Assembly (NCBI GenBank): GCA_023392135.1
Contig: JAEVZQ010000049.1
Span: forward strand, 1 to 14,835
From: Pseudomonadota bacterium
Lineage (GTDB): Bacteria > Pseudomonadota > Alphaproteobacteria > Rhizobiales > Hyphomicrobiaceae
Reading direction: 5' to 3'
Length of the DNA: 14,835 nt
Shown: positions 1-8,468 of the stretch, piece by piece
Layout of the letters: each line of letters starts with the position of its first letter
How positions within the stretch are numbered: position 1 is the stretch's first letter
Translations under genes and position numbers: made by a program
The notes under the pieces: generated by a model
The model's database searches: none
Seen by the model: only the letters and a program-made list of their open reading frames with translations
Told to the model about the DNA's origin: nothing

Positions 1-476
1 ATCCAGGGGCTCGCGCCGAGCCGGGCGTTGGAGCCGCAGCCGTTGATGATGCCGCCCGTGATCACGGTCGGGTCCAGCCCCGCGTGCTTGAAGATATGCG
101 CGACGAGCGACGTGGTCGTCGTCTTTCCGTGCGTGCCGGTCACCGAAACCGTCGCGTAGAGCCGCATCAGCTCGGCCAGCATCTCCGCGCGACGGATGAT
201 CGGCAGGCCCCTGGCGCGTGCGGCCTCCAGCTCCGGGTTGCCGTCCTTCACCGCGGTCGAGATGACAACGTATTTCGCCTCGGCAAGATTGTCTGCCTGA
301 TGCCCGACGAAAACGCGGATGCCCTTGCTCCGCAGCCGCTTGACGTTGGCGCTCTCCTTCTGGTCGCTGCCCTGCACGCTGAAGCCTTTGTCGTGCAGAA
401 TCTCGGCGATCGCGCTCATGCCGATGCCGCCGATGCCCAGAATGTGAATGGTCCCGATACCGCGGGGGATTTCCAT
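1..476 (-). CDS. murC: UDP-N-acetylmuramate--L-alanine ligase (partial, N-terminal part)
   Basis: MurC adds L-alanine to UDP-MurNAc in the cytoplasm with ATP, the first step of stem-peptide synthesis. Only the first 158 codons are inside the window; the gene continues past the left edge. The N-terminal Rossmann-type domain shows GIGGIGM at residues 14-20, which binds the UDP substrate, and the ATP-binding loop GTHGKTTTT is at residues 114-122, followed by [13 protein letters not shown], all typical of MurC rather than the other Mur ligases. The start is the ATG at 476, just ahead of the conserved [11 protein letters not shown]. It begins 10 bp after the murG stop, so the two genes are very probably co-transcribed. 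From the alphaproteobacterial order, murB, ddl and ftsQAZ are expected beyond the edge, but this is inference. Confidence 0.97.
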   Translation of the reverse strand, partial: MEIPRGIGTIHILGIGGIGMSAIAEILHDKGFSVQGSDQKESANVKRLRSKGIRVFVGHQADNLAEAKYVVISTAVKDGNPELEAARARGLPIIRRAEMLAELMRLYATVSVTGTHGKTTTTSLVAHIFKHAGLDPTVITGGIINGCGSNARLGASPW

Positions 477-486
477 GGACTTTTCC

Positions 487-1626
487 TCAGTTCTTGCCCC
501 GCTCACCGGGCTGGCGCGGCGCGTGTCGCGGCCCCATGAGCTCCTCGACGAGATCGGCAAGGCGGGCCACCGCATCCGGTCGACCTTGCGCCTTGGCCGA
601 TGCCGCCATGGTCGTCAGCGCTTCCGGATTGGCGGACAACCGCTCGATCTCGCGCGCCAGCAGCTCCGGCGTCAGGCCCCTCTGCTCGATACAAAGTGTT
701 CCCCCGCTCTGGGCGAGTTGCATCGCGTTCTGCAATTGGTCGTTGTCGATGGCATGCGGCAGCGGCACCAGGATCGAGGGTCGACCCATGACGGTCAGTT
801 CCGCTACGGAGGATGCCCCGGCGCGACCGATGACCAGATGCGCTGCAGCCATCCTCTCGGGAAGATCGCGAAAAAAGCTCGCAAGTTCCATGTCGACCTC
901 GAGCGCCGCATAGGCCTGTCGGACGCGGCCGAGGTCTTCTTCGCGGCATTGCTGGACGATTCTGAGGCGCTGCCGCGTTTCGGCCTTGAGCAGGGTGATG
1001 GCTGCCGGCACCAGATCCGAGAAGAACCTCGCACCCTGGCTGCCGCCGAAGACGAGCAGCGTGAAGGTGCCATCGGGTGCCGGCGGCGCATAGGCCCGGG
1101 TGGAGCGGCCGATCACGGCATCACGAACGGGGTTTCCGGTGAGCCGCACCTTGGCTTCGAGTGCAGGGTCGAGGTGGTGCAGGGCGGGGAACGACGTGGC
1201 GATCGCCGTCACGCGGCTGGCCAGCATGCGATTGGCGCGCCCGAGCACGGAGTTCTGCTCGTGAATGGCCGTCGGGATGCGCCTGAGCCAGGCCGCGACG
1301 AGCGGCGGAAAGCTCGGATAGCCCCCGAAGCCGATCACGACGCCGGGTCTGACGGCGCCGAGCTGCCTGTAGGCGTTGAAAATTCCGCGCCCGAGCGTCA
1401 GTGCCGTCCTGGCCTTGTCGAGAACGCCATGCTCCTCCCCGGCCGTGGCCGAGGGGACGCGAAAGATCCGGCGCGCGGGAAAATCGCTGCCGTAGCGGTC
1501 GCCGCGCATGTCCGTCATGAGATCGACCGCGATACCGCGCCGGCCGAGCTCCTGCGCCAGCGCCAGCGCCGGAAAGAGATGGCCGCCGGTTCCGCCGGCC
1601 GCAAGCATCACGGATGAAGCATTCAC
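487..1626 (-). CDS. murG: UDP-N-acetylglucosamine--lipid I GlcNAc transferase MurG
   Basis: MurG transfers GlcNAc from UDP-GlcNAc to lipid I on the inner face of the membrane, making lipid II. The 379-residue product is of normal length for this GT28 enzyme. The N-terminal GGTGGH (11-16) is the diphosphate-binding glycine loop, GFGGYPS (99-105) is a second glycine-rich loop, HEQN is at 122-125, GGSQGA at 194-199 opens the C-terminal domain, and [11 protein letters not shown] (267-277) with the following HAIDNDQ (291-297) forms the UDP-GlcNAc site. The chosen start is GTG at 1626, whose first bases overlap the ftsW stop as GTGA; no strong Shine-Dalgarno is visible, which fits translational coupling. 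An in-frame ATG at 1608 lies only four codons before GGTGGH and is less likely. Overlap with ftsW and the 10-bp gap to murC place it within the operon. Confidence 0.97.
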   Translation of the reverse strand: MNASSVMLAAGGTGGHLFPALALAQELGRRGIAVDLMTDMRGDRYGSDFPARRIFRVPSATAGEEHGVLDKARTALTLGRGIFNAYRQLGAVRPGVVIGFGGYPSFPPLVAAWLRRIPTAIHEQNSVLGRANRMLASRVTAIATSFPALHHLDPALEAKVRLTGNPVRDAVIGRSTRAYAPPAPDGTFTLLVFGGSQGARFFSDLVPAAITLLKAETRQRLRIVQQCREEDLGRVRQAYAALEVDMELASFFRDLPERMAAAHLVIGRAGASSVAELTVMGRPSILVPLPHAIDNDQLQNAMQLAQSGGTLCIEQRGLTPELLAREIERLSANPEALTTMAASAKAQGRPDAVARLADLVEELMGPRHAPRQPGERGKN

Positions 1627-2804
1627 TGCACCGCTGGTCCCAATCTGTCGAGGCTGTCCTCATTGTTGAGCGCCGAATGCGGCGTTCTCAAGCGCAGGAC
1701 GTCGGGTCGCCGCCGGGTGAGGCCGAGGAGCATGCCCATCGTGAGGAACATCGAGACGAGTGACGACCCGCCAGCCGAGATGAACGGCAGCGTCATGCCT
1801 TTGGCCGGCAGCAGGCCGACATTGACCGCCATGTTGATCGCGGCCTGAAGTCCAAACAGCAGCGAGAGCCCCGCGACAGCGAGCCGGGTGAAAGGATCGG
1901 TTTCTGTGAATGTCCGGAAGTAAGCCCGCAAGACGATGATCGCGATCAAGGCAACCAGTGCGAGGCAGGCGATTGCCCCGTACTCTTCGGCAATGACGGC
2001 GAAAATGAAGTCCGTATGCGCATCCGGAAGGGCGGTCTTGATGGTCCCCTCACCGGGGCCTCGCCCGAAAAAACCGCCCTCGACGAACGACTGCAGCGCA
2101 CGGGCAGTCTGCGAGTATTCATCCCCGCCGGGGCTCACGAACCGATCGACGCGCAGGCGCACGTAATCGACGGTGAAGTAAGCGCCAGCCAGCCCGACGA
2201 TTCCGGCAACCCCGAAGATGCCTGCCCAGATGATCGGCTGGCCTGACAGCACGAACAGCGTCGCCCAGATCGCGCTGACGAGGAACGTCTGGCCGAGGTC
2301 CGGCTGGCGGAGCAGAAGGACGGCAAATACGGCCAGGAGTGCGATTGCGATACCCCGTGCCGGCATCTCGACCTGCTTCTGCGCCTCCGCGAAGGCCCAG
2401 GCCGCCAGCACGATGAATGCCGGCTTCGCGAACTCTGACGGCTGAAGCGAAAAGCCTGCAAAGCGCAGCCAGCGGCGCGCCCCGTTGATCTCCTCGCCGA
2501 ACGCCAGAACGCCGACCATCAGCACGATCCCGCTGACGAACAGGATCAGCGCAAGCCGCCGGATGAGCCGGGGCCGCATCATCGAGATCGCCAGCATGAT
2601 GAGCACGCCGAGAACCGAGAACGCTGCATGGCGCTCGACGAAATGGAATGCGGCGAACCCTTTCTTGAGAGCCACGGCGGGGCTCGCGGCCAGGGACAGG
2701 ACGAGACCGCTTGCCGCCAGAATCAGGATCGTCGAGAGCAGCACCCGGTCGACCGTGAACCACCACTCGGCAACAAGGCTGCGGTCTGTGCGCGAGATCT
2801 TCAT
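1623..2804 (-). CDS. ftsW: Septal peptidoglycan glycosyltransferase FtsW
   Basis: FtsW is a SEDS-family integral membrane protein that polymerises lipid II at the division septum together with FtsI. The product is 393 residues from the ATG at 2804, which overlaps the murD stop as ATGA. A longer in-frame reading reaching 2903 would lie inside murD and is rejected. Many hydrophobic segments are visible. SEDS signatures are NGARRWL (107-113), QPSEFAK (121-127), QPDLGQ (167-172), the loop PDAHTDF (260-266), whose HTD aspartate corresponds to the residue considered catalytic in SEDS proteins, and [13 protein letters not shown] (336-348). The FISAGGSS form replaces the FISYGGSS seen in many FtsW proteins. 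The C-terminus overlaps the murG start. RodA is a paralogue, but the dcw context and the N-terminal motifs support FtsW. Confidence 0.96.
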   Translation of the reverse strand: MKISRTDRSLVAEWWFTVDRVLLSTILILAASGLVLSLAASPAVALKKGFAAFHFVERHAAFSVLGVLIMLAISMMRPRLIRRLALILFVSGIVLMVGVLAFGEEINGARRWLRFAGFSLQPSEFAKPAFIVLAAWAFAEAQKQVEMPARGIAIALLAVFAVLLLRQPDLGQTFLVSAIWATLFVLSGQPIIWAGIFGVAGIVGLAGAYFTVDYVRLRVDRFVSPGGDEYSQTARALQSFVEGGFFGRGPGEGTIKTALPDAHTDFIFAVIAEEYGAIACLALVALIAIIVLRAYFRTFTETDPFTRLAVAGLSLLFGLQAAINMAVNVGLLPAKGMTLPFISAGGSSLVSMFLTMGMLLGLTRRRPDVLRLRTPHSALNNEDSLDRLGPAVQ

Positions 2805-4210
2805 GGCCGCCCCGGCACGCTCACGCCGGGCAATGCGGCTACCAATTCGCGGAAGACATTGCCACGCTGCTCGAAGTTCTTGAACTGATCGTAGGAGGCG
2901 CAAGCAGGCGAGAGCAGCACGACCGGCTCAGCGCCCGTGCTCCCGGAGGCCTCTTGCGCGGCAGCCTGAATGGCAACATCGAGGGTTCCGGAACGCTCGA
3001 AGGGGACGCCAGTGCCGAGCGTGGCCGAGAAGGCTTCAGCCGACTCACCGATCAAATAGGCCTTGGCGATCCGCGGGAAATACGGCTTCAGCGGCTCGAT
3101 GCCGCCCTCCTTGGGCCGGCCACCGACGATCCAGTAGATGTCGCGCGGGAAGGCGGCCAAAGCCTTTTCGGTGGAATCGGCATTGGTCGCCTTGGAGTCG
3201 TTGATGAAGAGGACGCGACCCGCGCGCCCGACCTCCTCCATCCGGTGCGGCAGGCCAGCAAAAGTTTCGAGCGCTGGCTGGATCTGATCGGTCGGAATGC
3301 CGATGCGCAGCGCGGCTATAGAGGCTGCCAGCGCGTTCTGGGCGTTGTGGCGGCCGCGAAGTGTCCCGATGCCGTCGAGATCGGCGAATGTTCCACTGAA
3401 ACCGGTCCAGCCGGCACTGCAGTTGAGGTGAAAGCCTTCCGCGAACCACCCGCCATCGACAGCCTGAAGCACCGAGAGCACGTCCAGATCCCCGTTCCGG
3501 GTGGTCCGCAGCCGATCGGCGATGTGACGGCAATAGTCGTCGTCCACTCCGATGATCGGATGGAGCGATGCCGCCACCAACCGCTCCTTGATGGCCGCGT
3601 AGCTCGCCATCGTACCGTGCCGATCGAGGTGATCGGGCGTCAGGTTGAGCAGCACGCCAACCGTCGGGGCCAGCGACGGCGTCAGATCGATCTGAAACGA
3701 CGACATCTCGATCACGTGCACGCGGCCGGACGCCGGCTCGGGCAGCGCCAGGATCGGCGTGCCGATATTGCCGCCCATGGCGACGTCGCGGCCGGCTGCG
3801 CGGAGCAGATGGGCCAGCAGCGCCGTCGTGGTTGATTTTCCGTTCGTGCCGGTGATGGCCACGAACGGCGCGTCCGGGCAGTGCAGCGCGCGCTCCCGGC
3901 AGAACAGCTCGACATCGCCGATGATTTCGACGCCCGCCCCACGCGCCTTCGTGACCGACCAGTGTGGCTCCGGGTGCGTCAGCGGTATGCCGGGGGCGAG
4001 GATGAGGGCTGCGAAGCTCCCCCAATCCATCGAGCGAAGATCCGCGACCGGAATGCCTGCCTCGCCAGCGGCTGTGCGCGCGTCCGCGTTGTCGTCCCAT
4101 GCGGCCACCTCTGTGCCGCCCGCGAGCAGCGCGAGCGCGGTCGCCCGGCCCGATGCGCCGAGGCCGACCAGGGCAACCGTCATGCCGGCGAATGTGGTGA
4201 CGCGAATCAT
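2801..4210 (-). CDS. murD: UDP-N-acetylmuramoyl-L-alanine--D-glutamate ligase
   Basis: MurD adds D-glutamate to UDP-MurNAc-L-Ala in the cytoplasm. The 469-residue product has the three-domain Mur ligase layout. The N-terminal UDP-binding loop is VGLGASG (about 15-21). The central ATPase domain has GTNGKSTTT (121-129) and the [11 protein letters not shown] region (188-198). The C-terminal domain has GRHNAQN (286-292), NDSKATN (337-343) and [10 protein letters not shown] (434-443) followed by NFEQRG, the last a MurD hallmark. The start is ATG 4210, giving the family-typical opening MIRVTTFAG. An in-frame TTG at 4279 would overlap mraY and has little in its favour. The start lies 46 bp after the mraY stop with no strong ribosome binding site. 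The stop overlaps the ftsW ATG by 4 bp, suggesting coupled translation. Confidence 0.97.
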   Translation of the reverse strand: MIRVTTFAGMTVALVGLGASGRATALALLAGGTEVAAWDDNADARTAAGEAGIPVADLRSMDWGSFAALILAPGIPLTHPEPHWSVTKARGAGVEIIGDVELFCRERALHCPDAPFVAITGTNGKSTTTALLAHLLRAAGRDVAMGGNIGTPILALPEPASGRVHVIEMSSFQIDLTPSLAPTVGVLLNLTPDHLDRHGTMASYAAIKERLVAASLHPIIGVDDDYCRHIADRLRTTRNGDLDVLSVLQAVDGGWFAEGFHLNCSAGWTGFSGTFADLDGIGTLRGRHNAQNALAASIAALRIGIPTDQIQPALETFAGLPHRMEEVGRAGRVLFINDSKATNADSTEKALAAFPRDIYWIVGGRPKEGGIEPLKPYFPRIAKAYLIGESAEAFSATLGTGVPFERSGTLDVAIQAAAQEASGSTGAEPVVLLSPACASYDQFKNFEQRGNVFRELVAALPGVSVPGRP

Positions 4211-4256
4211 GCCCGCGATTCTACTGAATTTCGCGCCGTAGTGCTTTGGAATGCCC

Positions 4257-5339
4257 TCAGCGCAGCTTGAGCGTGGCAAGGCCGATCAGGGCCAGCACCA
4301 CGGAGATGATCCAGAAGCGGACCACCACGGTGGATTCTTTCCAGCCTTTTTGTTCAAAATGATGGTGGAGGGGAGCCATCCGGAAGACGCGTTTGCCCGT
4401 CAGCTTGAATGACGCCACCTGGATGATGACGGACAGCGTCTCGATCACGAACAGGCCACCCACGATGGCGAGCACGAACTCGTGCTTCGTGGCCACCGCT
4501 ATGGTGCCGAGTGCTCCGCCTAGCGCCAGCGAGCCGGTGTCGCCCATGAAGATCATCGCCGGCGGCGCGTTGAACCAGAGGAATCCGAGCCCCGCGCCGA
4601 TCAGCGCGCCGCAGAGAATGGCGAGCTCGCCCGTCCCCGGCACATAGTGAATCTGCAGATAGCGCGCGAAGTTCGTGTTGCCGGAGAGGTACGCGATCAG
4701 CCCGAATGTAGCTGCCGCGATCATCACCGGGACTATGGCGAGGCCGTCGAGGCCGTCCGTCAGGTTCACGGCGTTGCCGGCGCCGGCGATCACGACAACC
4801 CCAAGGATCACGAAGAACGGCCCAAGGTCGATAATGATGTTCTTGAAGAACGGGATCGTGAGGGCCGACGTGAGCTCCGGCAGGGAGAGCCACATGAGCG
4901 CCGCGGTCGCCAGTCCCGCAATGGCCAACTCCAGAGCGAAGCGCAGGCGGCCCGAAAAGCCGGCAACCGTGCTCTTCGTCACCTTCATGTAGTCGTCGCA
5001 GAAGCCGATCGCGCCAAAGGCCAGCGTCACCCCGAGCACCACCCAGACATAAGCGTTCGACAGATTGGCCCAGAGAAGCGTCGCGACGGTGAAGCCCGAC
5101 AGGATCATCAAGCCGCCCATCGTCGGCGTACCGCGCTTGGCGAGATGCGACTGCGGGCCGTCATCACGGATGGGCTGGCCGCGGCCCTGCTTCACGCGCA
5201 ACAGGTCAATGATGATCGGGCCGAACAGGAAGACGAAGAGCAGCGCCGTCATGATCGCGCCGCCGGTTCGGAAGGTGATGTAGCGGAATACGTTGAGCGC
5301 GTTGATGTAGTCGCTGAAGTTTACGAGCTCGTAGAGCAT
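4257..5339 (-). CDS. mraY: Phospho-N-acetylmuramoyl-pentapeptide-transferase MraY
   Basis: MraY is the polytopic inner-membrane enzyme that moves phospho-MurNAc-pentapeptide from UDP to undecaprenyl phosphate, forming lipid I. The product from ATG 5339 is 360 residues, the same length as the E. coli enzyme. Motifs are in place: the DD pair of FCDDYMK (residues 115-116), NLTDGLDGL (192-200), GDTGS (266-270) and the cytoplasmic MAPLHHHFE (321-329) with the HHH triplet. About ten hydrophobic segments are apparent. The start is decided by a clear ribosome binding site, GAAGG at 5348-5352, 8 bases before the ATG; a GTG at 5354 is part of that site and is rejected. It follows murF after 73 bp and precedes murD by 46 bp. 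Confidence 0.98.
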   Translation of the reverse strand: MLYELVNFSDYINALNVFRYITFRTGGAIMTALLFVFLFGPIIIDLLRVKQGRGQPIRDDGPQSHLAKRGTPTMGGLMILSGFTVATLLWANLSNAYVWVVLGVTLAFGAIGFCDDYMKVTKSTVAGFSGRLRFALELAIAGLATAALMWLSLPELTSALTIPFFKNIIIDLGPFFVILGVVVIAGAGNAVNLTDGLDGLAIVPVMIAAATFGLIAYLSGNTNFARYLQIHYVPGTGELAILCGALIGAGLGFLWFNAPPAMIFMGDTGSLALGGALGTIAVATKHEFVLAIVGGLFVIETLSVIIQVASFKLTGKRVFRMAPLHHHFEQKGWKESTVVVRFWIISVVLALIGLATLKLR

Positions 5340-5354
5340 GCATTCATCCTTCAC
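5340..5354 (-). promoter_or_regulatory. Ribosome binding site that fixes the mraY start
   Basis: On the minus strand the bases GAAGG at 5352-5348 lie 8 bases upstream of the mraY ATG at 5339. This is the clearest Shine-Dalgarno in the cluster. It rules out the in-frame GTG at 5354, which would put the site inside the coding region. Confidence 0.75.
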
Positions 5355-5412
5355 GCACTCCGACTGGCCGCGCTTTCTACGGGCTTCGTCTTCTGCAGTA
5401 CTGACCGGTTGC

Positions 5413-6813
5413 TCAAGTTGCGAACCGGTTTTTCAGAGCTTCGGCAAGGGGAGCCATACGGCTGCCAAGCGACCCCTTGATCATTACGGCATCACCTGCC
5501 CGAACGGTCTCCAGCAGAGGTGTGGCGAGCCCGTCGGAGGTCTCGGCCCAGGCCGCCTGGCGCCCCCGCTCCAGTGTGGCGAACAGCCGGCCCATATTCG
5601 GGCCGCATGCAAAGACCAGATCGACACCTGCCGCGTCAATCGCTTCCTTGAGGCTGATGTGCAACTCTTCCGAGCTGGGGCCAAGCTCGAGCATGTCGCC
5701 CAGGACGACAATGCGCCTTTGGTAGTCGATCCGCGGGACCGTGCCGAGGGTCGCCAATGCGGCGCGCACTGAGGCGGGATTGGCGTTGTAGCTTTCGTCG
5801 ATGAGTAGCAGCTTGCCGCCATCCACCGGCAGCGCCATGCGGGCACCGCGGCCAGGCGGAGCCTTGATCCCGGACAGGGCAGGGAGCGCCTGATCCAGAT
5901 CCGCGCCGAGCGCCATCAGCGCCGAGACCACGGCCAGCGAGTTCTCGACCAGATGGGCGCCGGGCGCGCCGATGCGGTAGGCGAGGCTTTTGCCGAGAGC
6001 ATCGACTACCGCGCGGGAGCCGTCGGCCTCGAGCTCGACCGCCTGGAGGCGGACGTCGGCCTCGGGACTCTGCCCGAAACTGATTATCCTTGCGCCTTGT
6101 CGCTCTGCAGCGGCACGCATGATCGGAAACTGCGGGCTGTCACGCTTGATGATTGCGGTTCCACCCGACGAAAGCCCGAGGAAGATGTCCGACTTCTCCT
6201 CGGCAATGGCCTCGAGGGAGCCAAGGTAGCCGATGTGCACGGGCTCGACGGTGGTGATGATCGCGACGTGGGGCGCCGCCATCCGGGCGAGTGGCGCGAT
6301 CTCGCCCCGATGATTCATGCCGATCTCGACCACCGCGGAGGCGGACGTGGCCGGCATGCGGGCAAGCGTCAGAGGCACGCCCCAGTGGTTGTTGTAAGAC
6401 TTCTCGGCGGCATGCGTCGGTCCCAGTCGCGACAGACACGCGCGCAGGGCCTCTTTCGTGCCGGTCTTGCCCACGCTGCCGGTAACGGCGACGACCCGGG
6501 CTGATGTCCTTCCCCGCGCTACGCGGGCTATGGCCCGCAATCCTTCGAGTGGGTCGGCAACGCGCAACAGCGCACCATCGCCCGGCTGCCTTCGATACGC
6601 GAGTGACACGAGCGCTGCGCTTGCGCTGTTTGCGAAGCTGGCCGGCACGAACTCGTGTCCGTCACGGATGTCCCTCAGCGCGACGAACAAGTCGCCCGGC
6701 TGCAGCGTGCGGCTGTCGATCGAAACGCCGCTGATTGGCCGCTCAGGTGCGCCGTCGGTTTTGCCTTCCGAGGCTGCGACCAGGGCGTCCCAGGTCCAAA
6801 GCGCGTCGCTCAT
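5413..6813 (-). CDS. murF: UDP-N-acetylmuramoyl-tripeptide--D-alanyl-D-alanine ligase
   Basis: MurF attaches the D-Ala-D-Ala dipeptide to UDP-MurNAc-tripeptide, the last cytoplasmic step of the pentapeptide precursor. The product is 466 residues, normal for MurF. The N-terminal domain has [18 protein letters not shown] (29-46). The ATPase P-loop reads [11 protein letters not shown] (111-121); the more usual form is TGSNGKTTTKE, and the variant here is, to my knowledge, common in Rhizobiales. [10 protein letters not shown] (141-150), EIGMNHRGE (163-171), [15 protein letters not shown] (339-353), VLGDMLELG (370-378) and KGSLGSRM (446-453) follow in the expected order. The ATG at 6813 overlaps the murE stop as ATGA, with a weak AGGT 8 bases upstream, so murE and murF are translationally coupled. 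Confidence 0.97.
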   Translation of the reverse strand: MSDALWTWDALVAASEGKTDGAPERPISGVSIDSRTLQPGDLFVALRDIRDGHEFVPASFANSASAALVSLAYRRQPGDGALLRVADPLEGLRAIARVARGRTSARVVAVTGSVGKTGTKEALRACLSRLGPTHAAEKSYNNHWGVPLTLARMPATSASAVVEIGMNHRGEIAPLARMAAPHVAIITTVEPVHIGYLGSLEAIAEEKSDIFLGLSSGGTAIIKRDSPQFPIMRAAAERQGARIISFGQSPEADVRLQAVELEADGSRAVVDALGKSLAYRIGAPGAHLVENSLAVVSALMALGADLDQALPALSGIKAPPGRGARMALPVDGGKLLLIDESYNANPASVRAALATLGTVPRIDYQRRIVVLGDMLELGPSSEELHISLKEAIDAAGVDLVFACGPNMGRLFATLERGRQAAWAETSDGLATPLLETVRAGDAVMIKGSLGSRMAPLAEALKNRFAT

Positions 6814-8276
6814 TGAGATGACCTGCCCGGCGCGCGCTGGGCAAACGCCTCCCGCACCGCCTCGTGATCGGAAAAGGGGAGCACCGTGTCGCCGACGATC
6901 TGGCCCGTTTCGTGGCCCTTTCCGGCCAGCAGCACCACGTCGCCCGCTTGCATCATCTCGACGGCGGCCTGAACGGCAGCCTGGCGGTCGCCGATCTCGA
7001 TTGCGCCCGGTGCGCCCGCCAGCACCTCCGCACGGATCGCGGCGGGATCCTCGCTGCGCGGATTGTCGTCCGTTATGATCACGTGGTCGGCAAGCCTGAC
7101 CGCAATCCGGCCCATGATGGGCCGCTTGCCTCGATCGCGATCGCCCCCGCAGCCGAAGACACAGATGAGCCGGCCCTTTGCGAACGGTCGCAGCGCTTGC
7201 AAGGCCGCTTCCAGAGCCTCCGGCTTGTGGGCGTAGTCGATGACGACGAGTCCACCCTCGGTCTGCCTGACCACGTCGAGACGCCCGTTGACGCCCTGCA
7301 ATGTCTCGAGCGCGCCGATGACCGAAGCCGGATCTTCTCCCGTCGCGATGGCGAGCCCAGCCGCAACGAGCGCGTTCGAGGCCTGGTACGTTCCGATCAG
7401 CGGGAGATCGACCTCGTAGGCCGTCCCGTCATGCCGGATGCGCAGCTTCTGCCCGAACCCCTGCGGCTCGACCGCTTCGAGCCGCAATGTCTCGCCGGCC
7501 TGGCCCGTCGTGATGATCCGCTCTCCGCGACCCTTGGCGATGGCTACGACCTCGGTTGAACGCGGATCATCGGCATTGATCACCGCCGCCCTGCCGGGCT
7601 CCAGAAGGCTGTCGAACAGGCGCATCTTTGCGGCGAAGTATTCCTCGGTGCTCGCGTGGTAGTCGAGGTGATCGCGCCCGAGGTTCGTGAAGGCCGCCGC
7701 GGCGAGGCGGACACCATCGACGCGGCGCTGATCCAGGCCATGCGAGGAGGCCTCGAAGGCGAGGTGAGTCACCCCATCGGCGGCGAGGTCCGCCAGCATC
7801 TGGTGGAGCGAAACCGGATCGGGCGTGGTCAGCGACCCGTAACGGCTGCCGTCGGGCCTGACCATACCGATTGTTCCGAGAGAAGCCGCGCGTCGCTCCA
7901 GGGTCGCATAAAGCTGGCGCGTGAACTCCACGACTGAGGTCTTGCCATTGGTACCCGTCACGGCGACGGCGGTTTCCGGCTGCCCTGGGAAGAGCTTCGC
8001 CGCGATGAGAGCGAGCGCCCGCCTCGCGTCCGGGGCCCGAATGACGGGGACCGTCACATCGGGCAGATCCGCGCCGGTTGGGGCGAGAATGGCCACTGCA
8101 CCCTTGGCGATCGCGTCGGAGATGAACCGCGTGCCGTCGACGCGTGATCCGGGCAGGGCGGCGAAGATCGCGCCGGGAGCGACGGCGCGGCTGTCCGCTG
8201 TGACAAACGCAATTTCGAGGTCATCTGTGCCGGCGGGCCGGCTCAGCTCAGGAGTGAGGAGGTCTGCAAGCCGCAT
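6810..8276 (-). CDS. murE: UDP-N-acetylmuramoyl-L-alanyl-D-glutamate--2,6-diaminopimelate ligase
   Basis: MurE adds meso-diaminopimelate as the third residue of the stem peptide. From ATG 8276 the product is 488 residues, typical for the family. The P-loop is GTNGKTS (108-114), LTTPDP is at 149-154, EASSHGLDQRR at 175-185, LGRDHLDYH at 199-207 and VIDYAHKPEALE at 345-356. DNPR at 404-407 is the meso-DAP specificity motif. The reading frame stays open upstream to ATG 8327 and GTG 8390, neither with a ribosome binding site. I prefer 8276 because the protein then begins MRLADLL like other family members, and because the ATG at 8327 forms part of a good promoter -10 element (8323-8328). The start therefore carries some uncertainty. 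The gene follows a 182-bp gap after ftsI and overlaps murF. Confidence 0.95.
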   Translation of the reverse strand: MRLADLLTPELSRPAGTDDLEIAFVTADSRAVAPGAIFAALPGSRVDGTRFISDAIAKGAVAILAPTGADLPDVTVPVIRAPDARRALALIAAKLFPGQPETAVAVTGTNGKTSVVEFTRQLYATLERRAASLGTIGMVRPDGSRYGSLTTPDPVSLHQMLADLAADGVTHLAFEASSHGLDQRRVDGVRLAAAAFTNLGRDHLDYHASTEEYFAAKMRLFDSLLEPGRAAVINADDPRSTEVVAIAKGRGERIITTGQAGETLRLEAVEPQGFGQKLRIRHDGTAYEVDLPLIGTYQASNALVAAGLAIATGEDPASVIGALETLQGVNGRLDVVRQTEGGLVVIDYAHKPEALEAALQALRPFAKGRLICVFGCGGDRDRGKRPIMGRIAVRLADHVIITDDNPRSEDPAAIRAEVLAGAPGAIEIGDRQAAVQAAVEMMQAGDVVLLAGKGHETGQIVGDTVLPFSDHEAVREAFAQRAPGRSSQ

Positions 8277-8322
8277 GAGGTAAGCCGGTGTGATCGGACC
8301 GCGTTTTGCGGTTAACGATGAG

Positions 8323-8351
8323 TTCATATTGGCCGCAGAGGCAACCGTCAA
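8323..8351 (-). promoter_or_regulatory. Candidate sigma-70 promoter for murE
   Basis: On the minus strand TTGACG (8351-8346) and TATGAA (8328-8323) are separated by exactly 17 bases. They match the sigma-70 consensus at 5 of 6 and 4 of 6 positions. A transcript starting about 7 bases downstream would have a leader of roughly 40 bases before the murE ATG at 8276. The site lies in the largest gap of an otherwise tightly packed operon, the natural place for an internal promoter. It is predicted from sequence only. Confidence 0.45.
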
Positions 8352-8417
8352 ATCCGCTGGTTGGCTCCATTGGCGAACGGTCGCGTCCACTGGACAGCGC
8401 CCGTCCGCTGCAACGAG

Positions 8418-8468
8418 AAGTCTGCTGCTACGCCAAGTCTGCTGCCACGCGAAGGCTGCTACTGCGGG
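8418..8468. repeat. Three tandem 17-bp repeats at the 3' end of ftsI
   Basis: Three contiguous 17-bp units lie at 8418-8434 (AAGTCTGCTGCTACGCC), 8435-8451 (AAGTCTGCTGCCACGCG) and 8452-8468 (AAGGCTGCTACTGCGGG). Units one and two differ at two positions; the third is more degraded. The third unit contains the ftsI stop codon (8459-8461) and its last two codons, so the array begins in the gene and extends into the ftsI-murE gap. Function is unknown; slippage or operator duplication are both possible. Confidence 0.7.

Noticed and set aside
448..1617. A 389-codon plus-strand ORF opposite murG, and similar long plus-strand ORFs opposite murD (2954-3835) and mraY (4647-5480).
   Set aside because: These are antisense shadows typical of GC-rich genes; the minus-strand readings carry all the family motifs.
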